Assembly (NCBI GenBank): GCA_021229015.1
Contig: CM037782.1
Coordinates: forward strand, 63,984,108 to 64,048,107
Direction: 5' to 3'
Length of the DNA stretch: 64,000 nt
Source: Solen grandis
Taxonomy: Eukaryota; Mollusca; Bivalvia; Adapedonta; Solenidae
Notes under the pieces: generated by a model
The model's database searches: none
What the model saw: the letters and a program-made list of their open reading frames with translations, nothing else
What the model was told of the DNA's origin: nothing
Made by a program: the position numbers and the translations under genes
In this document: one piece after another, positions 44,964 through 56,258 of the stretch
Numbering within the stretch: position 1 is the first letter of the stretch
Layout: every line of letters starts with the position of its first letter

Positions 44964-46228
44964 TATTCAAAACCCTGTTCTCTTAGCGCTATCAGCGCTT
45001 TGATTCTTATTTATTTCAGGAATTTTATTTTTGAACTTATCTATAAGATTAAAGCTTAAAATCAATATTCTTTATAAAAAAACAAACTATTTTTACTTTG
45101 TGGATGGGGCATTTACTAAGCATAAACTTGGGTGTAGATAAATATTTATTTACTCTTCTTGCATGTAGGCTTTCTAATGAAATCCAGTGTATATTTCACA
45201 CAGGTGTAATACATATATGTTGATCGGTTTGCTTCCCTGTTGTATCTTATTGTAAAGAAAGTAAGCAGGGAAAAATCTTCCTAACATTTGCCAGTGTTAT
45301 GGTTAACTGAACACAGCCCAGGATTTTCCATACAGGTTTTTGGGGGGCTAATTCAAATGGTAATGTTATTTGTTGCTTTATAATGCTCTTAAAAAGTTGT
45401 TTATTTGATTTTAATTTGGTGAAAAAGTATATAAAGGAGCTGCAAGATCCGTGTTTTGCATGGCATATTTCCACCTGCAGAATTTTCATTCTTAGTGCAA
45501 ATTTGAAGTTGCAACAAATAACATATCTTTATGATGTAATTTTTGTTTGGTTAAATAGTAATAAAATGTTTTTAATTCTTGGATTTTATTTCCGGGCTAT
45601 ATAAATCTAATATTTTGCAAATTTTAAAAGGGTTATATAAAAGATGAAATTACAGTCAATCACCCTCATCTTTGATGAAAGCTAAGAAGCACTATGGAAA
45701 ACCTACATAAATTTTATACTGGTATATCACATGTGACAGCTAAGTATAAACAAACTCTGTTATGACATGATGGAATGTATAATTGTTGTGTGGGCAGAGA
45801 CACTGCCAGCCATCAGTCTCACTGAAATTTAGTGGGTGGATATATAGCACAAATTATTGGGAAAAAAGTTTTTGATACATTTTGAGGTCAATATCACTGT
45901 TGTATGGCAGAGAAAACAGTGTCTCATCAAGACTTTTTCATGTATGCTTCATAAAACTTTTGTTCACCTTTAGCAGCATGCTACAGCACATGGTACATTG
46001 GCAATGGATCTGAAGGTTGCCAGTTAAATCAAGTTTTTCCTAGGAGCAAAGTACTAATACAATCCATAAATCATAGAGAGGGATTTTTATGAATTCTTAA
46101 ATCCTGTTTAGAAATAAGCCTCTAGAAATGATTTTTGGGATTGCAATTTGAATCTTTGTCCTTGAAGTTTTATGTGAAATATTGTACTATTGTATATGTC
46201 TTCCAAATTGAATGTGTCCTTTTTAATG
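44964..46228. other. Unassigned AT-rich sequence
   Basis: No supported gene or repeat. Confidence 0.4.
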
Positions 46229-46230
46229 TA

Positions 46231-46270
46231 CGAGGGATTATCTAAAAATATGTGGACTTTCAATGTAGCA
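46231..46270 (+). mobile_element. Solitary mariner-like terminus
   Basis: TACGAGGGATTATCTAAAAA resembles the ends of the mariner-type elements at 41151 and 61903. No inverted partner was found downstream, so the element is truncated. Confidence 0.4.
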
Positions 46271-47300
46271 TGAAAACCATTTGGAATATCAGTCTGAGAG
46301 TTTGATATGTTGTTTAATGGAATGTATAATCAAATAACTCTGAAATTCCCATGAATACATCTTTATACAAATTAAAAAATATGGTTTTACAATAACACAT
46401 CATAGTTCTCCTTGCGCAGTCTATAAATACGACGTCAATGTCAACTTTTTTGTCAAAATTAGAAATGTCAAATAAAACAGTGAGATGCCCTAGCGTTATT
46501 TACCGTTTTTCAAAATAATTACTACTAGCTTACATTGCTTGTGATTGTTAACCAAGTGCTCGTACATGTTAGCAAACCACATCCCGCAAAGGCCAGACAA
46601 AATCTATTATGTACTGTCAGGGCCTTTTTACCCTTCTTTGCAGTATCCGGTTACCGGCTACTTCCCCAAGTCATATAACCACCTTTTCCCCCCAAAATAT
46701 CCTATAAAATTCCCCTTACTCAGAAAAAAATCCCCATCAAATCGTATTATGAATAACGGTAAAAAAAAATCCGCAACAGATTATTTTTATTTTTGTGAAT
46801 TACCTAAGCAGTCAGACTGGTTATCATAATTGCTCATGTGGATATATGCTGAACCGAGAAAAATCGATACGACATGACCTTCACCTGTGTATTTCGCAGT
46901 AAGGGCAGTTTTAACAGTTAACACTTCAGTGTTGAAGTGTTGAGCAGGTTTTCGGCAAATTAGACTGATTGTATGGGTGAATGAAGGATACTCTCAGATA
47001 TCAGATGGTAGAATCAAAAGACAGTCGTTAGTTAAGTTGTTACAGCTCTGATTTACAATCTAGTCAAACTTTTTTTGGCAAACAAAAGCGAGTGGTACAA
47101 ACTAAATTATCGACTACGATATGATGTTTTCTTGATCAACCCACAACAAGGGCTAGTGCGCCTTCCCTAAAACTGGAGAAAAGGCACTGACTGTTGAGAA
47201 ATTCAGTCACTGACTTGAATCGTTTACCCTGCAACTTGTCTTTCAAATTTCAGTCGAAATTATATTATTTTATTAAAAATCATTATGATTGCTATTATTA

Positions 47301-48002
47301 TATGCCTGTACAACTTTTGTACGGACATATTGTGTTTTCACCCATGGTGTTTGGGCAGGCGGCATCCTGTGAAGTGACTGGACTCCTTTTCAAAGAGTTT
47401 TTATCCGATCCTCTTCAAACTTGCTGACAATGTGTATGGGCCTAATATCTTGGACAAGTTTGATTTCCAGCCATATCACCTCAGGCACTCCTGGATTATG
47501 GCCCTTGATTTGTTGAAAAGTGAAATTTAATTGTGTCCGGTTTCCTATTGAAACAGTTTCCTTTTGATCCTCTTCAAACTTGCTGACAATGTGTATGGGC
47601 ATCATATCTCAACCAAGTTCGATTACCAGCAAAATCACCCAAGGCACTTCAAGATTATGACCCTTGATTTGCTGAAAATATACATTAAATAGCAATGTCC
47701 AGTGAACTAACTGTCTGGACTCCTATTTAACAAGTTTTAATCCGATTCTCTTCAAACTTGCTGACAATGTATATGGGCATAATATCTCAGCCAAGTTTGA
47801 TTTCCAGTCAAATCGCCTCAGGCACTCCTGGGTTATGGCCCTTGCTTTGTTGAAAATATATTAAATTACCAGTGTCTGGACTACTATTCAAAGAGTTTTT
47901 ATCAGATCTGACAATGTGTATGCTTCTTACCTTTGAACATGGTGCATTTTAGGACAGCACATATTACTGGCGTATTATGCTTCGACTCGCAGAGCTCTTG
48001 TT
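47301..48002 (+). repeat. Hairpin-headed dispersed repeat with ~165-bp monomers
   Basis: It opens with a GTACAACTTTTGTAC hairpin. It has three monomers carrying CTTCAAACTTGCTGACAATG and CTCAGGCACTCCTGG (or close variants) and ends near GCAGAGCTCTTGTTG. It has the same architecture as the other hairpin-headed repeats but unrelated sequence. Confidence 0.65.
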
Positions 48003-48039
48003 GATATTATTATAATAATAAGTATTATTAGTGCAGTTG

Positions 48040-48543
48040 TTAATATCTTATAATTAATAATAATAATTTAAATTTGTATGGTTGAGATAAAATACCAGGG
48101 AATATAGCGAAGTCCATAGGAACAATGTTTGGGGAATAAGGAGGATGGGTTACTGTACCTAGCTCCTTCAACGACAGTTCGAGACACATGTTGGGGGCTG
48201 TATGCACAGAGGAGTTGTCTGCTTGAAGCAAAAAGTGACTGATTGGAAGTCCGGGCCTCCTTGTCCATTGCGCAGACGAGATTACTTCTATCCATGTTAA
48301 GGCACGTCTTGACATCGTCAATTAACTTTGCATTGATTATCATCCTCTTCCCTTGCCCTGTGTCTTCTTGCAGATCTTTTTGCCCCGGATGAATATACTG
48401 TGCCACTTTAATACGAAATATCGTGAAACTGTTTTCCTTGGGTTGGCTTGCCTCAGTTTTTCAAGTGTCTGAGTTGGTGTCATGCCGATATCATGGTAGA
48501 ACATGATAATGGTGCGATTTTCAATTTTCTCTGTCTCAGTCAT
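48040..48543 (-). pseudogene. Mariner-family transposase remnant
   Basis: From 48543 the minus strand encodes an N-terminal helix-turn-helix (MFYHDIGMTPTQTLEKLRQA), then a degenerate linker including INAKLIDDVKTCL. In another frame it encodes the end of the catalytic core, HPPYSPNIVPMDFAIFP. The central part with the first catalytic aspartates is lost. Frameshifts and stops make it non-functional. No clear terminal repeats remain; the Helentron-like copy d abuts it. Confidence 0.75.
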
Positions 48544-48576
48544 TTTCGTACGTTTTCACTATACCACATTATTGTT

Positions 48577-49272
48577 AGCTCACCTGAGCACAAAGTGCTC
48601 AAGGTGAGCTTTTGTGATCGCCCGTCGTCCGTCGTCGTGCGTCGTCAGTCGTCCTTCCTCCGTCGTCAACAATTTGCTTTAAACAACATCTCCTCTGAAA
48701 CCGCTGGACAGAATTTAATGAAACTTGGCAGGAATGTTCCTTGGGTGAGGCTCTACAAAAGTTGCTAAAATAAAGTTGATCCATGAAGAACTCTGGTTGC
48801 CATGGCTACAAATAGAAAAATAATTTGAAAACTTTAAAAATCATCTCCTTCAAAACTACTGGCCAGATTTCAAAATAAATTGGTACAGATGTTCCTTGGG
48901 TCAACCTCTACCAAAGTTGCTAAAAATTTTCTGATCCGTAAAAAACATGGCTGCCAGGGGCGGGGCTTATTTGCCTTATATGTATATAGGGAAAACTTTA
49001 ATCAACATTTCCTCTGAAACCACTGGACAGAATTTGATTAAATTTGGCAGGAATGATCCTTGGGTCAACCTTCACAAAAGTTGCTAAAATAAACTTGATC
49101 CATATAGAACTCTGGTTGCCATGGCAACAAAAAGAAAAAAAATATGAAAACTTTAAAAATCATCTTCTTTAAAACTACTGGCCAGATTTTAAAATAAATT
49201 GGTACAGATGTTCCTTGGGTCAACCTATTTATCTCAGGTGAGCGATTTAGGGCCATCATGGGCCTCTTGTTT
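48577..49272 (+). mobile_element. Helentron-like non-autonomous element, copy d
   Basis: The head is AGCTCACCTGAGCACAAAGT, then a CGTCGTCCGTCG block. Four monomers follow with CTCTGAAACC.CTGGACAG and GGTTGCCATGGC. The tail is TCTCAGGTGAGCG, an AGGGCCATCATGGGCCT hairpin and CTTGTTT. Its core is shared with copies a and g. Confidence 0.78.
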
Positions 49273-49439
49273 AATTTTACCTTTCTGGCTTTAAAAAAAT
49301 GTTTCCCCTTTTCTTACCTTTTGTTTCATGTAAAAAAATTTAAAAAAAAAACCTGACCTACCGACCCTCTTTTTTATTTGCTTGAGACCAGAAACGGAAT
49401 TTTTTTTTTTGCCTTATTTGACTCAAGTCATAGATGAAG

Positions 49440-49640
49440 AATAGTAACTCGTCATGAATAATTCATGAGAAAATTTATGATTAGATGCAAATTAATTGAC
49501 TGAACTTAAAATGGTATATGAAGCAATAAATTTCTTTTTCTTTGGTGTGCATATTGCATAAAATATGAACTACAATATATTGTATAAGCAAACAAAGGAG
49601 ACCCTGATCAGACAGCTGCTGCCTTAGGCATCAATACTTA
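49440..49640 (+). repeat. Dispersed repeat 'ADPDQT', copy 2
   Basis: It contains GACTGAACTTAAAATGGTAT, TTTCTTTTTCTTT and GACCCTGATCAGACAGCTGC in the same order as at 54505-54735. It ends before an unrelated sequence. Confidence 0.6.
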
Positions 49641-51190
49641 TGCGAGGGTAATATTAAACCGTTTTAGCTTAATGTGTTATAGTGTAGCATTATGTCACGT
49701 AATCATGGCATGATACAACAATGCTAATGGGACTGCCCTCTTACAATCTGTTTCATACTGTCAATATGTTTCTGAATGATCATAAACAGCTCAAAGTCTT
49801 GTCAGTGTGACATTGAACTAAACAAACAAAGCAATATCAATACTTCAGCCATGACATGACAAAATTGTCAAATGAATATTCTGGATGTTAAGTATGTTGT
49901 TATTGACTACCGACAAGAATCATCTCCTATACACATTCTGCGGTATGATACAGTACGTTAAGTGTAATTACGAGTGGACCAGGAGTGATAGCTGGTGATA
50001 ACAGCGTCTGATCAGTGGCATGTCCGTGTCTTGAAGTTCCCTATCAGGGAGGTCAAGGTCATCAATGGCAGAGAACAGAGCTGGTTATGAAGTGTGACCC
50101 TCTCAACTCTGAAGTACTGAGGAGTAACAAATAGAAGGAGGCTTCAGTTGCAGACTGATCTGGTTTTGTACTGGTTTTAGAAGTCGTTATATAATTTTGA
50201 TAAATCCCTTCTGCCATATTTTGATGATAAGGTTGTATTTAGGATAAACATAGTATATTTAGTTGCGATTTAAAGAATTAAATTTGTGCTCATGCTTTTG
50301 TTTACTTATGTTTATAACTACTGACAGGTGTCTGTATGATTTTTGATTGAAATATCAATACTTTGAAATAAAAGAAATTTTGGTGATATACATCACTCAG
50401 TGTTTATATGCAATATAGTGAGGGCTGACTGTGAATCCGTTATGACTCCTTTTATGCTGTTAGAAACGTTTTTTGGTCAGCCCTTATTTAAATTAATTCT
50501 GTTCAGAGAGAAATGAACACAAGTGTAACCAACAAATGTATAGTTGTTTCATAAGGGTTCGTATTTTTTGGTATGTTGTAGTCTTATAGGAACCATCAAT
50601 TGGCACTAATTGCTTGTTGTCTTCATACATGCTTCAAAATAACATTTCTGGCATTTATCTTTAAACTAGTACTTAAAAATTTTGATATATATTTTTTAAA
50701 AGAATATTTTTCATTTTAACAATTTTCAAAGCTTCTTCAAGTAAGTTTTTAGCATGAAAAAATGAACCAGATTTCTGCCATATGGTAAGTTGCCAGTATT
50801 GATTAGGATGGGTGGGGTGATAAATTAGATAATGAATTAGCTCCCATCAACCGTCAAATCATTGACTGAATGCTCTTATTTCTCCAGAGTTGTTTAAATA
50901 TTGACAATTTGTCTGACTTTGTCAAATTTTACCTACAAATGAGTGAGATCCAGTTTTTCCATAAAAGTAAAAGCCATTAGATAAAATATTTAATGACCAT
51001 GTTAACACTTCCAAAGTCAGTGAAGAATAATAAAAGAATAGAGGTACCGTATTACCCCTTTTGAAAGAACAACAGATTGGTGGATTATTATTAAGGGATG
51101 TATGTTTCGCAAACTTAGTTTGCAAAACCCTGGGGTGCATTTGAACGTAGTTAACGGTAATGTTTTCTGTTCAATTTTGATGGTATTGTT
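49641..51190. other. Unassigned; SINE tail fragment and a weak exon candidate
   Basis: GTGACATTGAACTAAACAAA at 49807-49826 resembles the SINE family 2 tail. At 50016-50131 a plus-strand frame (EVPYQGGQGHQWQRTELVMK..) runs from a possible acceptor (CTGATCAG) to a stop; the support is weak. Confidence 0.3.
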
Positions 51191-51990
51191 AGCTCACCTG
51201 AGCACAATGTGCTCATGGTGAGCTTTTGTGATCGCCTTTTGTCCGGTGTCCGGCGTCCGTCCGTGCGTGCGTGCGTCTTGCGTCAACTTTTCCTTTAAAC
51301 AACTTCTCCTCCTAAACCACTGGATGGATTTTGACCAAACTTCACAGGAATCATCCTTATCATGACCTCTATCAAAGTTGTTCAAACTATTTTGATTGGG
51401 TGAATAAGTAGGTCACAGGAGCTAAAAATAGATTTTTAAAATGCAATCTTAGAAAATCTTCTCCTGCAAAACTGTAAGGCCTAGAGCTTTAATAATTGGT
51501 ATGTAGAATTGTCTTATGAACATCTACAAAAGTTGTTCAGATCATGACCCTGGAGTCAAAATTGGCCCCGCCCCTGGGGTCATTTTATTTTTCATAGGTT
51601 TATATAGTGAAAAACTTTAAAAATCTTCTATGAAACAATAAGGCCTAGAGCTAAGATATTTGGCGTGTAGCATTGTCTAGTGAATCTCTACAAAAGTTGT
51701 TCAAATTATGACCCTGAGGTTAGAATTGGCCCTGCCCCGGGGGTCACTTGTTTTACATAGACTTATATAGGAAAAACTTTAAAAATCTTCTCCTATGAAA
51801 CCATAAGGCCTAGAGCTAAGATATTTGGTGTGTAGCATCATCTAATGGTTCATTACCAAGATTGTTCAAATCATAGCCGTATGGTGATAAATGACCCCGC
51901 ACCAGGGGTTACTTGTTTTACATAGAGTTATATAGGAAAATCTTAAAAATCTTCTTTTATGAATCCATAAGGCCTAGAGCTTAGATAATT
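51191..51990 (+). mobile_element. Helentron-like element, copy e (head without tail)
   Basis: It starts AGCTCACCTGAGCACAATGT, with GTCCGTCCGTGCGTGCGTGC and monomers carrying CCATAAGGCCTAGAGCTAAG. It stops, without hairpin or CTTGTT, exactly where copy f begins. The two share sequence closely through the first monomers. The pair therefore has two heads and one tail. Confidence 0.75.
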
Positions 51991-52853
51991 AGCTCACCTG
52001 AGCACAACGTGCTCATGGTGAGCTTTTATGATTGCCTTTTGTCCGGCGTCTGTCGTCCGTTCATCTGTGCGTGCGTGCGTCTTGCATCAACTTTTTCCAT
52101 TTAACAACATCTCCTCCTAATCCGCTGAAGGGATTTTGACAAAATTTCACAGGAATCATCCTTATGATGTCCTCTAACAAAATTGTACAAATTAGTATGA
52201 TTGGTTGAAAAAGTAGGTCACAGGAGCTAAAAATAGATTTTAAAATGCAATCTTAGAAAATCTTCTCCTGCAAAACTGTAAGGCCTACAGCGTGTAGAAT
52301 TGTCTTATAAACCTTAACAAAAATTGTTCAAATCATGGCCCTAGGGTCAAAATTTGCCCTGCCCCAGGGGTCACTTTATTTTACATAGGCTTATATAGGG
52401 AAAACCTAGAAAAACCTTCTCATCAGAAACCACATGGCCTGGTGTTAAGATATTAGGTATGTAGTATTGTCTGGTGGATCTCTACTTAAGTTGTTCAAAT
52501 CATGGCCCTTGGGTGAAAATTGGCCCTGCCCTAGGGGTCACTTGATTTTACATAGGAAAAATAGAAAAATCATCTCCTGAAATACTGCAAGGCTTAGAGC
52601 TTGGATATTTGGTATGAAGAACTGTCTTGTGAACTACTACAAAAGTTGTTAAAATAATGACCTCTGGGTCAAAATTGCCCTCGCTCCAGGGGTAGTTTTA
52701 TTTTACAGAGGCTTATATAGAGGAAGAAAGGAAAATCTTCTTCTCAGAAACCACAAGGTCAAGAGTTAAGATATTTAGTGTGTAGCATTATACAGTGCCT
52801 TTAGAGCAATGGTACTCAGGTGAGCGATACAGGGCCATCATGGCCCTCTTGCT
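51991..52853 (+). mobile_element. Helentron-like element, copy f
   Basis: The head is AGCTCACCTGAGCACAACGT. Five monomers are of the same type as copy e. The tail is ACTCAGGTGAGCGATACAGG, then a GGGCCATCATGGCCC hairpin and CTTGCT. Complete. Confidence 0.78.
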
Positions 52854-53214
52854 AAAATATGGTTTTGCCATACATTCACGAAAATGATGCCAGAAAAGAA
52901 AACAACTGTCGTATTTAACGTAATTGAACAAATTGATGTTTTTGCGGATTTTATCACCATATTTAAGTTTTATAACGAAATTGAATTGAATTTTGGTTTT
53001 AATTTTTAGGTTGCGCTGCTTAGTGCTTATATACGTTTTTCGTAATACCATAAAAATGTTATTTATTACCGTATCGCATTTTAACTTAAAACACATTCTG
53101 AGAATGCATCAAAATTAATAACGATTAAAAAATCATTATGATTGACGTTAATGTTAAAGAGATTTGTAGAAAGTCCATGTATTTTTGGATGACCCCTCAT
53201 ACTAATGTATTTGT
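52854..53214. other. Unassigned AT-rich sequence
   Basis: Nothing recognisable lies between the element and the minisatellite. Confidence 0.4.
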
Positions 53215-54340
53215 CCTTCAAGTTGTGTGTGTCCTTTATATTGTATATTGTACAATTGTATGTGTCCTTTATATTGTACAATTGTATGTGTCCTTTATAT
53301 TGTATATTGTACAATGGTATGTGTCCTTTATATTGTACTATTGGATGTGTCCTTTATATTGTACAATTGTATGTGTCCTTTATATTGTACTATTGGATGT
53401 GTCCTTTATATTGTACAATTGTATGTGTCCTTTATATTGTACTATTGTATGTGTCCTTTATATTGTACAATCATATGTGTCCTTTATATTGTACAATCAT
53501 ATGTGTCCTTTATATTGTACTATTGGATGTGTCCTTTATATTGTAGTATTGTATGTGTCTTTTGTATTGTTCCATTGAATGTCTCCTTCAAGTTGTGTGT
53601 GTCCTTTATGTAGCCGGGGTTTCAATAAGAAACAATACGTGGATTCTGCTTCGTCTTCGTCTTTACCAAATCAAGAAATAAGTTCCAAATAATAGTTTCA
53701 CATTGACAAAGTTGAAAGAAGTTGATTGAAGTAGAAGAACCAGAACCGTATGGTTCGGCGACCAGAGAGAGAGTCCGTGAAATTTAGGGAGGCAGAAGAC
53801 AGCGAAATTTAAATTAAAAGCTCGTGCAGCACGCACTCTGTCTCACTCTCAAAATTCAGATATTTCCTAATAAGGTAAAATACTTTCAGAAGGTTTTATA
53901 AATATTCATAAGAAACAGGTCACATGTTAGACGAATACAAAACAAGGCTGGCGAGTACAAAACACGAGACTTAATGACGAACACAAGATTCACGTGCACT
54001 ATAAACAAATAATACGTCACACACAGAAACTTTAAAATACATTAACTATATTATCTAACCCTGTCTACATTTATATCGTACTATTGGATATGTCCTTTAT
54101 ATTGTTCCATTGAATGTCTCCTTCAAGTTATATGTGTCCTTTATATTGTACAATTGTATGTGTTCTTTATATTGTACTTTTGTATGTGTCCTTTGTATTG
54201 TTCCATTGAATGTCTCACTATAGTTGTGTCTCCTTTATATTGTACTAATATATGTGTCATTTAAATTGTATGTGTCCTTTATATTGTACTATTGTATGTG
54301 TCATTCAGTTGTATGTGTTACTGAATGTGTCCTCTCTTCT
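53215..54340 (+). repeat. 26-bp minisatellite, split by a solo LTR
   Basis: The unit is approximately GTGTCCTTTATATTGTACAA plus TTGTAT. It repeats at least 14 times from 53215 to 53608 and resumes, more degenerate, from 54070 to about 54340, immediately before the PLAT exon. All three plus frames stay open across it ([17 protein letters not shown]..), giving spurious frames of over 110 codons. Confidence 0.93.
53609..54069. mobile_element. Probable solo LTR
   Basis: The 461-bp sequence begins TGTAGCCGGGG and ends CTGTCTACA (TG..CA with a TGTAG/CTACA inverted pair). It is flanked by TTTA on both sides (53605-53608, 54070-54073). Removing it restores the minisatellite phrase CCTTTATAT exactly. 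It is richer in GC than its host and has no open frame. These are the marks of an LTR left by recombination between the two LTRs of a retrotransposon; the family is unknown. Confidence 0.75.
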
Positions 54341-54344
54341 CCAG

Positions 54345-54477
54345 GTGATTGTGGATGACATTGACAACTCCATCACCTATCAGTTTCCATGCCAACGCTG
54401 GTTGTCCAAAGATGAAGATGATGGTCAGCTCTTCCGAGACCTTGTTGCAGGACTTGGAGCAGTTGATACTGATAAAG
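54345..54477 (+). CDS. Exon encoding part of a PLAT/LH2 domain
   Basis: An acceptor (CTCTCTTCTCCAG) and donor (AAAG|GTAAAT) delimit 44 codons plus one base. The protein reads [20 protein letters not shown] then [14 protein letters not shown]. The pattern F-P-C-x-R-W-L-x(3)-E-D-D-G-x(3)-R-D-L-V is characteristic of the second half of PLAT (polycystin/lipoxygenase/alpha-toxin) beta-sandwich domains, which bind lipids or membrane partners. Proteins with such exons include lipoxygenases, LOXHD1-type multi-PLAT proteins and polycystins; which one this is cannot be told from one exon. The adjoining exons were not found in the window, and intron repeats and a gap follow. The 26-bp minisatellite ends only a few bases before the acceptor. 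Confidence 0.8.
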
Positions 54478-54504
54478 GTAAATTTTATATTCACATTAAC
54501 CCTA

Positions 54505-54735
54505 TATGCCTTATGAATGTTCATATACAACTTTATAACTCAATGAATAGTCACTAAATTTAAAATGGTATATATATGAAACAATGGATTTTTCTGAAAC
54601 AATGGATTTTTCTTTGCTGTGTAGTCTGTGTAGAATCTCAGCTACAATATTGTAAAGCAAACAGAGCAGATCCTGATCAGACAGCTTCTGTTTGCTCATA
54701 CAGTATTGCCCTGTTTGCCAAGGCATCAAAGCATG
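54505..54735 (+). repeat. Dispersed repeat 'ADPDQT', copy 3
   Basis: It contains CTAAATTTAAAATGGTATAT, a duplicated GAAACAATGGATTTTTCT, then GTGTAGAATCTCAGCTACAA and GATCCTGATCAGACAGCTTC. The plus frame encodes ..CKANRADPDQTA.., a peptide familiar from repeat-derived spurious predictions in marine invertebrates (from memory). It lies in the intron after the PLAT exon. Confidence 0.6.
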
Positions 54736-55416
54736 TCTTATTCCAGATACAGCCTCAGTTAGGTGATTCTTTGAAATACGGAAATGACTTGAGCTACAAG
54801 CTTGATCCCTTGATTTAGCCCTTTATATTGTACCTTTATCTAAATTTTAAGGCAATACTTCAAACATGTGATTTTGGAATCATCGAGCTCTGTGCCTGGT
54901 CCCTAGATAATATATCATCATCATATCTACTTGTATCTCCTTGACAACCATGTATTCAGGCCCATTGACCTCTTTCACTGAGATTTACACCTTCATCTTT
55001 TTCACAAATTTTCAAGAGTAAGCAGGTGAATTATTATACCTACATGTCTGTGTAAAACCTGTCTTCACACCTTATACTGATGCTAATGTCTTAAAATGTG
55101 ACGGGTCCACTTTATTTATTAATTATAATTTAATGAACCAATTTTAATTACCCTGCATCGATAGATCAGGGGGCGTATTGCTATTGGTTGGTTTGATAAA
55201 ACTTAAACCTTGACCATAACACGGAAGTCCTTCCACCTACAGCCTCCAAACTTCACAGGTGCATACAACTTGATGAGCTTTACCTGCCAGGTGACCTTGA
55301 CCTTCAAATGACCTTGACCCCCAAGGTCTAATGTTCATTTGACGTAGTGCTTGTTGATTTTTTTTTTCTGCAATCATTTATAAGAATAATTCAATTATGA
55401 GAAAGTGATGAGAATG
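54736..55416. other. Unassigned; likely intron of the PLAT gene
   Basis: About 55180-55340 holds GACCTTGACCTTCAAATGAC-like phrases typical of the hairpin-headed repeats, without clear ends. Confidence 0.35.
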
Positions 55417-55516
55417 NNNNNNNNNNNNNNNNNNNNNNNNNNNNNNNNNNNNNNNNNNNNNNNNNNNNNNNNNNNNNNNNNNNNNNNNNNNNNNNNNNNN
55501 NNNNNNNNNNNNNNNN
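55417..55516. other. Assembly gap (100 N)
   Basis: Exactly 100 N, probably a scaffold join of unknown true length. Downstream PLAT-gene exons could be hidden here. Confidence 0.99.
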
Positions 55517-56258
55517 AGTAAAATAAATAAAACTAAAAGCGCTCTTTAATTCCCAAGCATGTTAAAATAAAACATTGACGCCATTGCTCAGATAAATTCG
55601 CAAATAAAATGGTCTATAGATAAAAACCTATATCTTGATAATTTCTTACTCTGAAAGCAATGTTTGTGTTATTTCCTCATTGGTTAAACATATTTGATGT
55701 TAAAAGGTATTATAACATGAAAAAAGAAACAAAAACTAATTAATAAACAAATGTTGCCTAGTTATCAACTTGTGTAAATTTATTACATTAAGACATATGA
55801 ATGATTATTATAAAGATGCTGCTCAGTGTACTGTTTTTGTGAATGAGCTTTAATGGATAAGTGCAAGCATTTGCAGCATAAATTATGTATTTTATCCTCG
55901 CTCCTTTCTATTTAAAACACTGAAAGATATAAAAGACATAAAACAAATGCCTCAGGTCATGAAGTAATGTATTTACAAATGGTTCAGCGTAATGCTGGGC
56001 CAAGATGAATTTAGCAATGTTAATCTCCCAAGCTTTCATAATGTGTTAATTTTGTAGCAGTATTCCTAATTTTAAAAAGATAAAACATTTATTTAAAGAG
56101 ATGTCACTCAATTGTAACCAATTTTCCATAATATTTATCCTCCATATTTTAAGTTAAAACCTCTTTTTGTAGGGCAGGATGGAAATTTCAGAGTGTAACA
56201 GATGCTTTCTTTTACTTATCAGTAACTGTTGTTAATCCAGGTTTTATGTTTTATTTTT
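55517..56258. other. Unassigned AT-rich sequence
   Basis: Nothing recognisable was seen. Confidence 0.4.

Noticed and set aside
46615..46660. hAT-like terminus CAGGGCCTTTTTACCC
   Set aside because: No inverted partner or 8-bp duplication was found downstream; a single short match is not enough.
53138..53613. Three overlapping plus-strand frames of 113-146 codons rich in Cys, Tyr and Ile
   Set aside because: They lie in the 26-bp minisatellite. A unit without stops leaves every frame open, and the repeating peptide is the repeat itself.
54576..54818. 80-codon frame with ADPDQT
   Set aside because: It coincides with a dispersed repeat found twice more in the window (30360, 49440); the frame is not conserved between copies.
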